From positions 1 through 36,851 of the forward strand of contig CABUBB010000021.1 in assembly GCA_902489745.1 (NCBI GenBank): 36,851 nt of DNA. The letters are read 5' to 3'. Positions within the stretch are counted from its first letter, which is position 1; each line of letters starts with the position of its first letter. The notes beneath the pieces are model-generated. The model was not told the origin of the DNA and did no database searches. It saw only the letters and a program-made list of their open reading frames with translations. A program made the position numbers and the translations under genes. The DNA comes from Metaruminococcus_A sp003150405. GTDB lineage: Bacteria; Bacillota; Clostridia; Oscillospirales; Ruminococcaceae. Below are positions 1-8,261 of the stretch, one piece after another.

Positions 1-2
1 AC

Positions 3-254
3 GGCAAACCGGACGTAAATGTTGACACCGATGGTGATGGTAAGCCGGACGTAAACGTAGACACCGACGGTGACGGCAAGCCGGACGTAAATGTTGATAC
101 CGATGGTGATGGTAAGCCGGACGTAAATGTTGATACCGACGGTGACGGCAAGCCGGACCTAAATATTGACACGGATGGTGACGGTGTCCCGGATTTAAAC
201 ATTGATACGAATGACGACGGTAAAGCAGACAAAAATATTGATGCAAACGGCGAT
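3..254 (+). repeat. Seven tandem 36-bp repeats inside the surface-protein gene
   Basis: Units begin at 3, 39, 75, 111, 147, 183 and 219. The first four encode the same 12 residues and differ mainly at synonymous third positions (GAC/GAT, GGC/GGT, GTT/GTA). The fifth changes V to L/I, and the last two are diverged. More units probably lie to the left of the window. Because the unit length is a multiple of three, copy-number changes keep the frame. Confidence 0.95.
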
Positions 255-392
255 GGAATTCCGGAGACTGGTGAATCTGCGAATACAGCCCTTCTGATTG
301 GGACGATGGGCATGAGTGCCTTCTTGATGATGGCTGCGGCGTTGCTTCGCACCAAAAAGAGGAAACAAGCTGTACGCTCCTTGAAGCGGTAA
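3..392 (+). CDS. LPXTG-type cell-wall-anchored surface protein with Asp-rich repeats (C-terminal part)
   Basis: The frame is open from the left edge, so the start and the main functional domain lie outside the window. Residues visible are seven 12-residue repeats of the type GKPDVNVDTDGD, then a cell-wall sorting signal: IPETG (a variant of LPXTG), a hydrophobic stretch of about 20 residues, and a basic tail (RTKKRKQ...LKR). Sortase is expected to cleave between T and G and attach the protein to peptidoglycan. DxDxDG-like loops in the repeats resemble calcium-binding thrombospondin type 3 or dockerin-like loops; calcium binding is inference. The repeats probably form a rigid stalk that lifts the N-terminal domain off the wall. 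The stop is TAA at 390-392; I see no clear terminator just downstream. Confidence 0.85.
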   Translation, partial: GKPDVNVDTDGDGKPDVNVDTDGDGKPDVNVDTDGDGKPDVNVDTDGDGKPDLNIDTDGDGVPDLNIDTNDDGKADKNIDANGDGIPETGESANTALLIGTMGMSAFLMMAAALLRTKKRKQAVRSLKR

Positions 393-907
393 AAACATCT
401 GTACCACGTACCACAAGGAATTGTAATTGCTGCGGCACACATTTCAGGGCACTGCAGAGCAGGGATGCCTGTTTGGAAAAAGGTCATACCGGCGCTTTGC
501 AAAATACTGCAAAGTGCCGGAAAGTGACTTTAAATACCTTCTGCACAAATGGAAACGGTTCTTTTGTTTGACGGTGAAGTTTACAAACTCTTTTATAATG
601 GCACTGCACACGAAACCGTCTGTTGTTTGGCTGCATGGCAGTTCTGCACAGGGCGCTTTTGGCCGTACAGGACCATTTGTTTGGGTTGCTGTAAAAAGAT
701 GAAAGAAAATACTGTGGAATTTTCTTGCCTTGTGTGATACAGCAGGCTTCTCGGGAAATGGAACATGCCTGTGCCCATAGGCTACAGGTAATAGCCTGCA
801 AGCAGACCGGGCCGTAGAAAGATAAAAAAACAGCCGATGGATGAGCATCCATCGGCTGTTTTGCTTTTCTTAAGCAGATAATCCCTTGTAAAAAGCCTGA
901 AATGGGG
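393..907. other. Gene-poor stretch between the surface protein and the arabinofuranosidase
   Basis: Short overlapping frames exist on both strands between about 427 and 850, but none has a convincing ribosome binding site, recognisable motif or coding-like composition. The only feature I support here is the hairpin at 828-861. Confidence 0.6.
828..861. terminator. Bidirectional rho-independent terminator
   Basis: Perfect 16-bp arms at 828-843 and 846-861 (core CAGCCGATGGATG) form a hairpin. On the minus strand it is followed by a run of seven T, so it ends the GH51 transcript; on the plus strand it is followed by TTGCTTTTCT and could stop transcripts from the left. Confidence 0.85.
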
Positions 908-3358
908 TCAATTCTGCTTTTGTAAGACGAGAATGTTCAGCGAATGAGCGGGCGCCGTGTAGGTAAAGGTCTGGGCGGCGCCGGTCTGCTGTCTGGTGAC
1001 CGGAGCAACCGCATTCGGCTGTTCCAGCGAGTTCATCGCTTCTGGCTGGTCATTGCACAAAAGCTGAACCTCATAATCCGGCTGAACGGCGCAGTCCAGG
1101 CTGAGCTCAATTTTATCCGGTTCTCCGGTGATGTTGACCACCTTGACAATGATGTGCTGCTCGTCCACAGCGGCGGAGGCGGCAACAGCGGGGTACTGGG
1201 GCAGCTTGGCCTGGTGCACCAACACGCCGTTGATGTAGCAGTCGAATCCATCCGAGCGGGCGACAACTTTGTAAGTGTTGTAGACGTCCAGCGGGATCTC
1301 TGCTGTTTTATCCGCGCCGAGAGCGTTATGGCGTGAATGGTAGTATTCGGAAATTTTACTGGCACTGCCGTCAACCGTCCAGGCAAAGCAGCGCAGGGAG
1401 CCCAAGTCGAAGCTGCCTTCCTTCTGCGTTTCGTCAATCCGGAAAACACTATAGGGCTGGTAGCACCAGACCGGGAAGGTAATGGGATTATCCGGTGTGG
1501 ATTTTGCTTCGACCTCAAAGGTGTAGCTGGTGAGCTCCTGGTTTCCCAGTGTTGCGAAAACAATCCCGTCGTTGGCGTGGCCTGCGCGCCCCTCCGGCGC
1601 AGAAACCGAGGTATATTCCCCGTTCTGTGCGGCAAAACTGCCCCGCACCTGGTGGGAAATCGAGACCGGCTTGCCGTTGAGGGTGGCGTTACGGAAGGAC
1701 ATGCCGCTTTTGGGAGCAGAAATACCCGGCAGGCCGCAGACGCTGCGGTGCAGATGGTTTGATTCCGCCTGTAAAGCAACCACCTGCTGCCCGCGGTTGG
1801 CCGCCAGCATGGAGAGGGCATGGTAGGTGGGGATGCCAAAGGCACGGTGGTTGTCGAACGCAATCAGGTTGGGGTACCATGCCGTGTAATGGACGTTCTG
1901 GAACAGCGGGGCGTAGGCGGTGGTTGTTACAATGTCCTGGTTGTTTTCCACCCCTAACAGGAACATGGATTCCGCAAGGGCGCAGTGAAGGGTAGCGGTC
2001 TTGCCCACCGTGACTGCGTATTCGCCCAAAAAGATATTCGGTCCATTCCGGTCGTAGCCGTCGTATAAATGCATGTTCTCGGCAAAGAACTCCGGCATGT
2101 TGTAGTAGTGTTCGTCCGCAATTTCAGTCGGCAGCCCGTCGTGTTCGGTATGGGTGTTGGAAATGTATTTGATCTGCGGGTATTTGGCTTTGAGCGCGTT
2201 GTAGAATTTTTTGTACCGCCAAAAATATTCTTCCCCTTTGTTTTCGTTGCCGATCTCGATATAGGTCAGCTTGAACGGAGCCGGATGCCCGGCCTCGGCA
2301 CGCTTTTGCCCCATGGGGGTCGAAACGTCGCCAATGGCGTATTCTATTGCGTCGAACGCCTCCTGCAAAAGCTGTTCCAGTTCGTCGCCCTCAAAGAATT
2401 CCGGTTCGCGGCCCTGGCAGGTCAGCCCGCAGTTGAGGACGTACATCGGTTCCAGATTCAAATCCTCGCAGATTTGGAGGTACTCATGAAACCCAAGCCC
2501 GTTGGTGGTGCGGTAGTGCCACATCAGGGTGTGGCTTGGGCGCTCCCAGACCGGGCCGATGGTATTGGGAAACCGCATGGCGGTCTCACGGGTAAAGCCC
2601 TCTACAATGCAGCCGCCCGGGAAACGCAGGAATTTCGCGTGCAGGCCTTCCAGCATCTCCATTAAATCCTTCCGCATACCATGGCCCTTGTAGGTGTCGG
2701 TGGGCATAAGGGAGCAGAAGCCAACAAAAAGGGTCGCGGCTTCCGCCGTGGTGAGGACAAAGCGCGCTTCAAAATCGTCCGCTTTGGCGGTGAAGCGGCA
2801 GTCGTAACGCTGGTAATCCCCCGGCTGCACCAAAAAAGCGGCCTCGTCCTGCACCGTTCCGTCTTTGGAGACAAGGCTTGCCGTTAACCGGGCGGGCGTT
2901 TCCGCCGCTTTTGCAAAGAAGTAAAGGTCGTAGCTTTTGCCTTTTTCCAGAGGGATGCCATGGTAGCCGATGTTCCATACGGAGCCTCCGGCGGAAAAGG
3001 CTACCTTCAAAGCGACGAGACGATGATCGTTTAACCGCTCCTCCTGGCTTAACGACATTGCCGCGCCGTCTGCATACCAGGCGGGGATAGATGTTGGCGG
3101 TACATCGTCCAGCCATTTTGCCAGCCCCTCGCCGTTGTTGAACTGGTCGGACCAGCCCATGGGAGTGGTGAAGGTGACGCCGTCGCTGCTCAACGTGCAG
3201 CGCTCCGGCGGGATGGAATCCTCAAAGCTGCGGTTGCGCAGCATTTCGGGATAGAGCCCGCTGTCCCCCGCGCGGTTGATGTCCTCAAAAAAGAGGCCGT
3301 ACAGGTCGGGGGCGGTGGGGAAACGCGTTTGCTTGGTCTGCACCGTGATTTTGCTCAT
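908..3358 (-). CDS. Alpha-L-arabinofuranosidase, GH51 family
   Basis: Predicted to release terminal arabinose from arabinan, arabinoxylan or their oligosaccharides. The 816-residue protein starts with a short GH51 lead (YGLFFEDIN), then a beta-sandwich, carbohydrate-binding-like segment (about 60-215), then the (beta/alpha)8 catalytic domain with FLRFPGGC (244-250), the acid/base Glu372 in TYIEIGNEN and the nucleophile Glu446 in FLGEYA. The C-terminal third carries a LamG/concanavalin-like segment (about 600-730) and the closing GH51 C-terminal beta domain. No signal peptide is visible, so the enzyme is probably intracellular and acts on imported oligosaccharides. The start is preceded by AAGGAG (minus strand). 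It follows the six-hairpin-type gene by about 110 bp and is probably in the same transcript. The multi-domain GH51 type is known in gut Firmicutes and Bifidobacteria; exact substrate is inferred. Confidence 0.92.
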   Translation of the reverse strand: MSKITVQTKQTRFPTAPDLYGLFFEDINRAGDSGLYPEMLRNRSFEDSIPPERCTLSSDGVTFTTPMGWSDQFNNGEGLAKWLDDVPPTSIPAWYADGAAMSLSQEERLNDHRLVALKVAFSAGGSVWNIGYHGIPLEKGKSYDLYFFAKAAETPARLTASLVSKDGTVQDEAAFLVQPGDYQRYDCRFTAKADDFEARFVLTTAEAATLFVGFCSLMPTDTYKGHGMRKDLMEMLEGLHAKFLRFPGGCIVEGFTRETAMRFPNTIGPVWERPSHTLMWHYRTTNGLGFHEYLQICEDLNLEPMYVLNCGLTCQGREPEFFEGDELEQLLQEAFDAIEYAIGDVSTPMGQKRAEAGHPAPFKLTYIEIGNENKGEEYFWRYKKFYNALKAKYPQIKYISNTHTEHDGLPTEIADEHYYNMPEFFAENMHLYDGYDRNGPNIFLGEYAVTVGKTATLHCALAESMFLLGVENNQDIVTTTAYAPLFQNVHYTAWYPNLIAFDNHRAFGIPTYHALSMLAANRGQQVVALQAESNHLHRSVCGLPGISAPKSGMSFRNATLNGKPVSISHQVRGSFAAQNGEYTSVSAPEGRAGHANDGIVFATLGNQELTSYTFEVEAKSTPDNPITFPVWCYQPYSVFRIDETQKEGSFDLGSLRCFAWTVDGSASKISEYYHSRHNALGADKTAEIPLDVYNTYKVVARSDGFDCYINGVLVHQAKLPQYPAVAASAAVDEQHIIVKVVNITGEPDKIELSLDCAVQPDYEVQLLCNDQPEAMNSLEQPNAVAPVTRQQTGAAQTFTYTAPAHSLNILVLQKQN

Positions 3359-3467
3359 GCGAGTGTTCTCCTTTGTTTTATTTTGCAGGGCAGTTTGCCG
3401 TGAAGCCGAAAGGTATGGGTTTCCAAAAAGAGATATTCCGGGCGGAGATTTTTTATCCGGGCCGGAA

Positions 3468-5432
3468 TTACAGAACCCGTCCCGGACGGTCGCCTCCGGG
3501 CAGGGTGCGGAGGATGTTTTCCATCCGGAAGCAGTTCATCCAGCCCGGCATCCAGGCAAAGCCGGAATCCTCATAGGGGCGGCCCATGCCGTAAGCCTCG
3601 TCCTGCCCGCCGCGCGGAATAGGAATACCACCTACAACGAGGGTACCGTCGGACAATCCCTGGCAGGAATGCAGCCAGGCGGCATGTGCGCGCTGGGCCC
3701 ATTCGGGCTCGCCGGTCAGCTCGCTTAAATCGTACAAATCATGAATATAGGGCAGGGCATAAGGGTCGTTGTCCGGATGGTAGCCGTTGATGGACACACT
3801 GGTCCCGCCGAAGGTGTCGTACCCAATCCGGCCCAGCTCGCTGTCCGGCATGAGGGGATGGGTATGCTGCCACTGCCAAGTGGAGAGATAGTAGGCGCCA
3901 TTTTTGGCGCAGGCGATGTAATTCTGCTCCCCGGTGAGTTCATAAAGGGCAAGCGCCGCCCGGAGCATTGGGATGCCGGACTCCTTGTCGATAGAGAATT
4001 TGTCCTGTGCGCCGCCAAAGGAATAGCCGTTTTCCATGAATTCATTGTAATAATAACGGTAGCAGCGAACGGCTCCCTCCAGGTATTCCGGTTTGTGGGT
4101 CCGCTTTGCGGCCTCGCAGAGCGGCAGGGCGAGGAAAGCACCGGTGCTGCCGTTCTCCGCCGCGGGGGCCAGGTCGTCCGCGTACCAGGTTTTGGCGAGC
4201 TTGCCCTCCGGACTCATTTTTTCCAAGGTAAAATCGCACAGCTTGATCGCTGCATTAAAATATTCCGGGCGCGGTTTGCCCAAGACCTGAGCATAATCCC
4301 AGGCGCGGAAGTAGCCGAGCGCGCCGGCGGAAAGGTTGCAGGCGTCGACCACCTCACGCCCATTGCAGGGGAATTGCTGCCCCATAATGTGGGTGGGGAG
4401 CATTCCGTTTGGCAGCGCGGCGGCAAGCCAGCTGTCAAGGGCGGTAAAACCCATCTCTTCCGCTTCTTTATCCCCGGAACGGATGGCCTCATGCAGCATG
4501 TTGGCACCGAGCGCAATGCCCTGCCCGGTCCAACCCATTTCGTAACGGTAATAGGGGCGGGGAATCCATTCCCCGTCGATGAACACCTTGCCGAGAGTAA
4601 AGCCATGGAAGCCGTTTTCCCCTTCGCAATACATGGATTTGGTGAACTCCACCCCCATCTCCCACAGCTCATCGTTGTCAAATTTGGGGGCGCGGTAGCT
4701 GTAGTTTACCTTCCAGGCGAAGGACAGCAGCTTGTGCCAGGCGGTTTTCGGGGTATCAGCCGGTGCAAAGACCAGCATGACGGCAAAATGCGTTCGGGGT
4801 TCCATGGTCAGGCGGTAGGGGCCGCCCATTTTGGCAGGTTGGAACATGGCGGAAACATCTTCATCCTTATAAGCCGGAGGACGGTGATAGGAGGCGGGCT
4901 TTGCCTCCGGGATCCGCGGGCCCTCCGCAACCGGCCAGTAATAGGTATGTACGGTATCAGCCCCGTTGGGCGTAATGGAAAACGAAGCGTCCCGCTGATC
5001 CGGCGGGAGAAAGGTTCCAACCGAGAAGCCGCCGCCCTCGGTATAAGCACCGCCGGGAATGGAACTGCGCCACCAGGCAAATTTCCGCACCTCTTTGGCG
5101 ATAGGGTCGATGCACCCAACCGGATAGTTCGGCTCCTTTTCTTCTTTGTGCCCCTGTTTATCCCAGATGTCGGTGGACATGCTGGTGATTTCATGGCTGA
5201 TGTTCTGGTTGTACATCCGGGCGGGGATCATCTGGTACCCCATTGGATAAGCGGCATCGAACGCCATTTCCATTTCGGATACCGGGTGCTCGGTAATGCG
5301 TTCCCAGCGGTAACAGCCATCATCCTCCCGGATAAAACGATCCGTACAGCCAGCGGCTGCCAACGCGGTACCGACAAGCCGGCCGTTTAAATAAAAAGCG
5401 GTGCCGTTTTTGCCTTTTACCGTGTAAATCAT
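3468..5432 (-). CDS. Predicted six-hairpin (alpha/alpha)6-barrel glycan-active protein
   Basis: This 654-residue protein is not one I can place in a named family. The N-terminal third (1-220) is beta-rich, and the rest has repeating helical pairs with aromatic and Gly-rich turns (ALPNGMLPTHIMGQQF, NGYSFGGAQDKFSIDKESG) typical of six-hairpin glycosidases and related lyases. No signal peptide is visible. It is first in a leftward transcript with the GH51 enzyme and is read away from an ArsR-type regulator, so a role in breaking arabinose-containing glycans is likely by context. RBS GGAGGC lies before the ATG; a strong promoter lies at 5500-5528. Alternatives are an unsaturated glucuronyl hydrolase-like enzyme or a beta-L-arabinofuranosidase-like fold; I cannot name catalytic residues. 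Confidence 0.7.
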   Translation of the reverse strand: MIYTVKGKNGTAFYLNGRLVGTALAAAGCTDRFIREDDGCYRWERITEHPVSEMEMAFDAAYPMGYQMIPARMYNQNISHEITSMSTDIWDKQGHKEEKEPNYPVGCIDPIAKEVRKFAWWRSSIPGGAYTEGGGFSVGTFLPPDQRDASFSITPNGADTVHTYYWPVAEGPRIPEAKPASYHRPPAYKDEDVSAMFQPAKMGGPYRLTMEPRTHFAVMLVFAPADTPKTAWHKLLSFAWKVNYSYRAPKFDNDELWEMGVEFTKSMYCEGENGFHGFTLGKVFIDGEWIPRPYYRYEMGWTGQGIALGANMLHEAIRSGDKEAEEMGFTALDSWLAAALPNGMLPTHIMGQQFPCNGREVVDACNLSAGALGYFRAWDYAQVLGKPRPEYFNAAIKLCDFTLEKMSPEGKLAKTWYADDLAPAAENGSTGAFLALPLCEAAKRTHKPEYLEGAVRCYRYYYNEFMENGYSFGGAQDKFSIDKESGIPMLRAALALYELTGEQNYIACAKNGAYYLSTWQWQHTHPLMPDSELGRIGYDTFGGTSVSINGYHPDNDPYALPYIHDLYDLSELTGEPEWAQRAHAAWLHSCQGLSDGTLVVGGIPIPRGGQDEAYGMGRPYEDSGFAWMPGWMNCFRMENILRTLPGGDRPGRVL

Positions 5433-5458
5433 GTGAACTGCCTCCTGTTCTTTGTTAA

Positions 5459-5500
5459 TAGTTAATAAAAATATAAATTACATAATGTATTTATTAACTA
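5459..5500. promoter_or_regulatory. Inverted-repeat operator between the glycosidase operon and its regulator
   Basis: Perfect 11-bp arms TAGTTAATAAA (5459-5469) and TTTATTAACTA (5490-5500) are separated by 20 bp of AT-rich DNA. The half-site GTTAATA is also directly repeated at 5454-5467. The right arm touches the -10 box of the leftward promoter, so binding there should block the operon. The divergent ArsR-type protein is the obvious candidate to bind it (inference). Confidence 0.7.
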
Positions 5501-5528
5501 TAATAATGAAAAAGCTCCGCTTTGTCAA
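5500..5528 (-). promoter_or_regulatory. Sigma-A-type promoter of the glycosidase operon
   Basis: On the minus strand TTGACA (5528-5523), a 17-nt spacer and TATTAT (5505-5500). This is close to consensus and sits about 70 bp upstream of the start at 5432. Confidence 0.75.
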
Positions 5529-5536
5529 TTCCTTTC

Positions 5537-5565
5537 TTTACATTTGGAGATGTTTCCTCTATTAT
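5537..5565 (+). promoter_or_regulatory. Promoter of the ArsR-type regulator gene
   Basis: TTTACA (5537-5542), 17-nt spacer, TATTAT (5560-5565), ending 14 bp before the GTG at 5580 and 29 bp before the ATG at 5595. A very short leader favours the ATG at 5595 as start. Confidence 0.6.
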
Positions 5566-5579
5566 GGTTGTAAAAGGCG

Positions 5580-6566
5580 GTGAAAACGGGGTATATGAAA
5601 ATTGATTTATCCGAGCAGTGGCTGCCCGTTTATGAGGCGCTTGCCAGTGCGGTGCGGCTGAACATCATTAAAATGCTTGCGGCGAGGCCGATGAACATTA
5701 AGGAAATTGCCGAAGCGCTTGGGCTGAGCAGCCCGATGATCACCATGCATATCGGCAAGCTGGAAAAAGCGGGGATCGTCACCGCCGAGCGGGTGAGCGG
5801 CAACGGAGCGGTGCAGAAACGGTGCCGCTTGAGCATGAAGTCCCTTGAGATCGAATTTCCGGGGAATGAAGACGCGGAATACCCGGTGCAGGAATTTTCC
5901 CTGCCGATTGGCCATTATACCGACTTTTCAGCGGCGCCCACCTGCGGGCTGGCTACAACCGAAAAGATCATTGGTTATTTTGACGACCCGCGGTATTTTC
6001 TCGACCCGGAGCGGGTGAACAGCCATATCCTCTGGTTTGCGTCCGGCTATGTAGAGTACAAGGTGCCGAACCTATTGCTGAAGAGCCAGAAGCTCAAAGC
6101 GCTGGAAATTTCAATGGAATTGGGGTCGGAAGCGCCCGGCGTCAACAGCAACTGGCCTTCGGACATTGGGTTCCGGCTCAATGGGATCAAGGTCGGGCAG
6201 TGGACCTGCCCGGGGGATTTCGGCGAAAAGCGCGGCAAGTTTACCCCGCGCTGGTGGAGCACAACGCTGGGGCAGTTCGGCTTTTTAAAGCTGCTCCGGG
6301 TTGATGAGACCGGCGCCTATATCGACGGAGACCGGGTATCCGGCATTGCATTGAACCAACTGGAGCTTTCCCAAAAGCAATGGTCGTTCCGGATTGAGGT
6401 TCCGCCGGAGGCAGAGCACTGCGGCGGTGTAACCCTGTTTGGCTCCGGATTTGGCAACTACAACCAGGATATTGTCTTCCGGTCTTTTTACGAGCCGGCA
6501 GAGGCTGCTCCGTATTCGGCGGGCAAGCCCCTGACCAAAGGAGCGAGTGTCTTTCCCACCAAATAA
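5580..6566 (+). CDS. ArsR-type winged-helix transcriptional regulator with large C-terminal domain
   Basis: The first ~95 residues are an ArsR-like winged helix (ALASAVRLNIIKMLAARPMNIKEIAEALGLSSPMI..., recognition helix around LSSPMITMHIGKLEKAGI). The metal-binding Cys motif of classic ArsR proteins is absent. The remaining ~230 residues form an unassigned beta-rich domain with several Trp/Gly turns, probably a ligand sensor. The protein is read away from the GH51 operon across an inverted-repeat operator, so it probably represses that operon and is relieved by an arabinose-containing sugar (inference). The GTG at 5580 gives 328 residues; the ATG at 5595 gives 323 and is better placed behind AAAGGCGGTG. 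A strong terminator follows at 6726. Confidence 0.8.
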   Translation: MKTGYMKIDLSEQWLPVYEALASAVRLNIIKMLAARPMNIKEIAEALGLSSPMITMHIGKLEKAGIVTAERVSGNGAVQKRCRLSMKSLEIEFPGNEDAEYPVQEFSLPIGHYTDFSAAPTCGLATTEKIIGYFDDPRYFLDPERVNSHILWFASGYVEYKVPNLLLKSQKLKALEISMELGSEAPGVNSNWPSDIGFRLNGIKVGQWTCPGDFGEKRGKFTPRWWSTTLGQFGFLKLLRVDETGAYIDGDRVSGIALNQLELSQKQWSFRIEVPPEAEHCGGVTLFGSGFGNYNQDIVFRSFYEPAEAAPYSAGKPLTKGASVFPTK

Positions 6567-6725
6567 GAAGATGGCGTGGGAAATTTCCTGTGCGGCCAGG
6601 GCCGTTTTGGGCACAAAAGGCGGCCTTTGCGGGTATAAGCGGCAGGAAAACAGGGACTGGCCTCTGCGCCAGTGGGCAACGGCTCCTGATTTCTGGCCTA
6701 TATGGGAGGAGAGTCGGCTGAAAAT

Positions 6726-6760
6726 AAAAGGCCCCCGGCGTTAATTGCCGGGGGCCTTTT
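6726..6760 (+). terminator. Rho-independent terminator of the ArsR-type regulator
   Basis: Perfect 14-bp arms AAAAGGCCCCCGGC (6726-6739) and GCCGGGGGCCTTTT (6747-6760) with a 7-nt loop and built-in T run. The A run on the left makes it usable from the other strand as well. Confidence 0.9.
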
Positions 6761-7000
6761 GCACACCAGGTATTTTCTGCAAGGTACTGCTGGATAAACG
6801 AGTCCGCCTTATTTGTTTCCGGATTCAGCGCTACGGCGAGAGTTTGACTTTGCCTTGCTCCTGCGCTTTGGTGTTCTGCTCCTGATTTGACGTCAGCGGA
6901 CGCCTTTTCCGGGAGAAATCGGTTCGGCGCGGGCGGCAGATTTTTGCCGCGCTCCTATTCCAGCGGCTCCTCCTGTATAGCGGCCGCCAAAAGCATCTTC

Positions 7001-7020
7001 AGCCCCAACCGTTTGGGGCT
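7001..7020 (-). terminator. Possible terminator of the CarD-like gene
   Basis: Arms AGCCCCAA (7001-7008) and TTGGGGCT (7013-7020) with a 4-nt loop, 28 bp past the stop of the gene at 7048. The T run that follows on the minus strand is poor (GCTTTTGG), so termination may be weak. Confidence 0.45.
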
Positions 7021-7047
7021 TAAAGGTGTACAGGCAGGGAGAAGCGT

Positions 7048-7587
7048 TCAATCCGTTCCAGTGCCTCTCCGCGGTGCATCATCCATTTTGTCTCCGTCTC
7101 CAAGCTGCCCCATGATGAAAGGGACCACTTCATCCGGCTGAATTTTTAATACATGCGCGAATTCGCTGTACAGCATGTATTCGGCCTCCTTCATGGCCTT
7201 CTCGTCTGCAATGTGGAATTTTTTGCCTGTGCGTTCCTTTTCTTCCCGATTCAGGTAAAGCACCTTGATGAGCTTGACCAGCTCCTCATGATCGCCCCGC
7301 TTGAGGATTTCGTCAAACCGTTCCCTGCGGAGCTGATCATTTTCAATCCACTTCATTTCGGTATCCGGCATAATGCGGATGAGCTCTTGGATTTGTTCTG
7401 CGGTCAGCAGTTTGCGGATGGGTGCTTTTTCGTTGTCCACGGGGCAGTAAATGGTTGACTCCTCGCCGTCCACCGGGTGGATCACATAATAGGTGCGTTC
7501 GGCCCCGCCGAATGTTTCACGACGGATGTCCGCAATTTCACAAACGCCGGTGTTTCCGTACATAATGGTATCGCCAACACAAAACAT
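7048..7587 (-). CDS. CarD-like transcriptional regulator
   Basis: The 179-residue protein opens with the RNA-polymerase-interacting (Tudor-like) domain of CarD/CdnL and TRCF proteins: MFCVGDTIMYGNTGVCEIADI, then YYVIHPVDGEESTIYCPVDNEKAPIRKLL. A helical region of about 110 residues follows (ELIRIMPDTEMKWIENDQLRRERFDEILKRGDHEELVKLIKVLY), the usual DNA-binding helical bundle. CarD proteins bind the RNA polymerase beta subunit and stabilise open promoter complexes. Length and domain order are typical for clostridial CarD-like regulators, several of which often occur per genome. RBS GAAAGAGG stands close before the ATG on the minus strand. Upstream on the same strand lies a decayed frame (7612-7922); no link is evident. 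Confidence 0.9.
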   Translation of the reverse strand: MFCVGDTIMYGNTGVCEIADIRRETFGGAERTYYVIHPVDGEESTIYCPVDNEKAPIRKLLTAEQIQELIRIMPDTEMKWIENDQLRRERFDEILKRGDHEELVKLIKVLYLNREEKERTGKKFHIADEKAMKEAEYMLYSEFAHVLKIQPDEVVPFIMGQLGDGDKMDDAPRRGTGTD

Positions 7588-8261
7588 CCTCTTTCACCGT
7601 TCCTTTCTCTGTCAAGCGGGGCCGGACACCCCATATAAGAATGGTGTGCGGCAGCCGCAAAGCCAGACCAACGCACACCGGCGGATATTGGATGGTCCCC
7701 ATTTTTTGATCGTGTCATGGCCGCAGCTATAACGACACTCTTTAAAAATGCAAAACTGTCCGTCTGGATACTTCTCCGCAATGTTGTACCAGGCGCGGTC
7801 CCGGATAGTTTGGACATTACGGATTTCCGGCTCACATGTACATCAAATGCTGCTTTATCCTGCGAGAAATTATCCCGCAGGTGGAAATGGAGAGTTTGTT
7901 TCAGGAAGATGGAATTTTTTATTTTGCCCTCCTTTGGCTGCTGTCTCCATTTTATCAAATCTTATGGGTGCAATGTAAGCAAAACCTGATGAATCCTTTT
8001 TATTTTGTTGGTTCTGCGCAGAAAGGGCAGGGATGAAATTGTAGGATTTGCCGGGACGCAGAAAGTGGATCTGGTGTAAAGGGACATTCTTTCCCTGAAA
8101 AACAGCGTATTCTCCAAAATGGGAACATCCTGCCGAAAAAGAAACAAGCTGTATGAGAAATGGGGGTCTGTAGGGGCGAACGCGCGCGGCCGGTGCATGG
8201 CTGCTTTTTATAGCCCGGAATTACCCGCACCGCAAACGGTATGCCGCCGTTTGCGGCGCGC
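7588..8261. other. Stretch between CarD-like gene and FAD oxidoreductase
   Basis: No intact gene. A degenerate minus-strand frame with promoter-like and RBS-like sequence is described at 7612-7922. From about 7980 to 8261 I see nothing I can support. Confidence 0.5.
7612..7922 (-). pseudogene. Decayed or frameshifted small gene (unrecognised)
   Basis: A minus-strand frame from 7842 to the TGA at 7612 reads EPEIRNVQTIRDRAWYNIAE..., then YPDGQFCIFKECRYSCGHD and a Cys-rich tail. Its composition and codon choice look coding, but it has no ATG, GTG or TTG start. Upstream, in a second frame, AAAGGAGGG lies just before ATA at 7922 (KNSIFLKQTLHFHLRDN...), and TTACAT-18 nt-TAAAAT (7978-7949) could be a promoter. 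Joining the two needs a frameshift near 7840. I do not recognise the product. It could also be chance. Confidence 0.3.

Larger units (their letters stand above)
6567..7047. other. Intergenic stretch with terminators only
   Basis: No supported gene. It holds the strong terminator of the regulator gene (6726-6760) and a weaker hairpin after the CarD-like gene (7001-7020). Frames at 6547-6744 and 6887-7141 lack motifs and ribosome binding sites. Confidence 0.6.

Noticed and set aside
427..852. Small overlapping frames on both strands near the left edge
   Set aside because: No ribosome binding sites, no recognisable motifs and mutual overlap.
3741..5390. 549-codon open frame on the plus strand
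   Set aside because: It runs antisense through the six-hairpin-type gene, has no RBS and shows no motif; it arises from the codon bias of the real gene.
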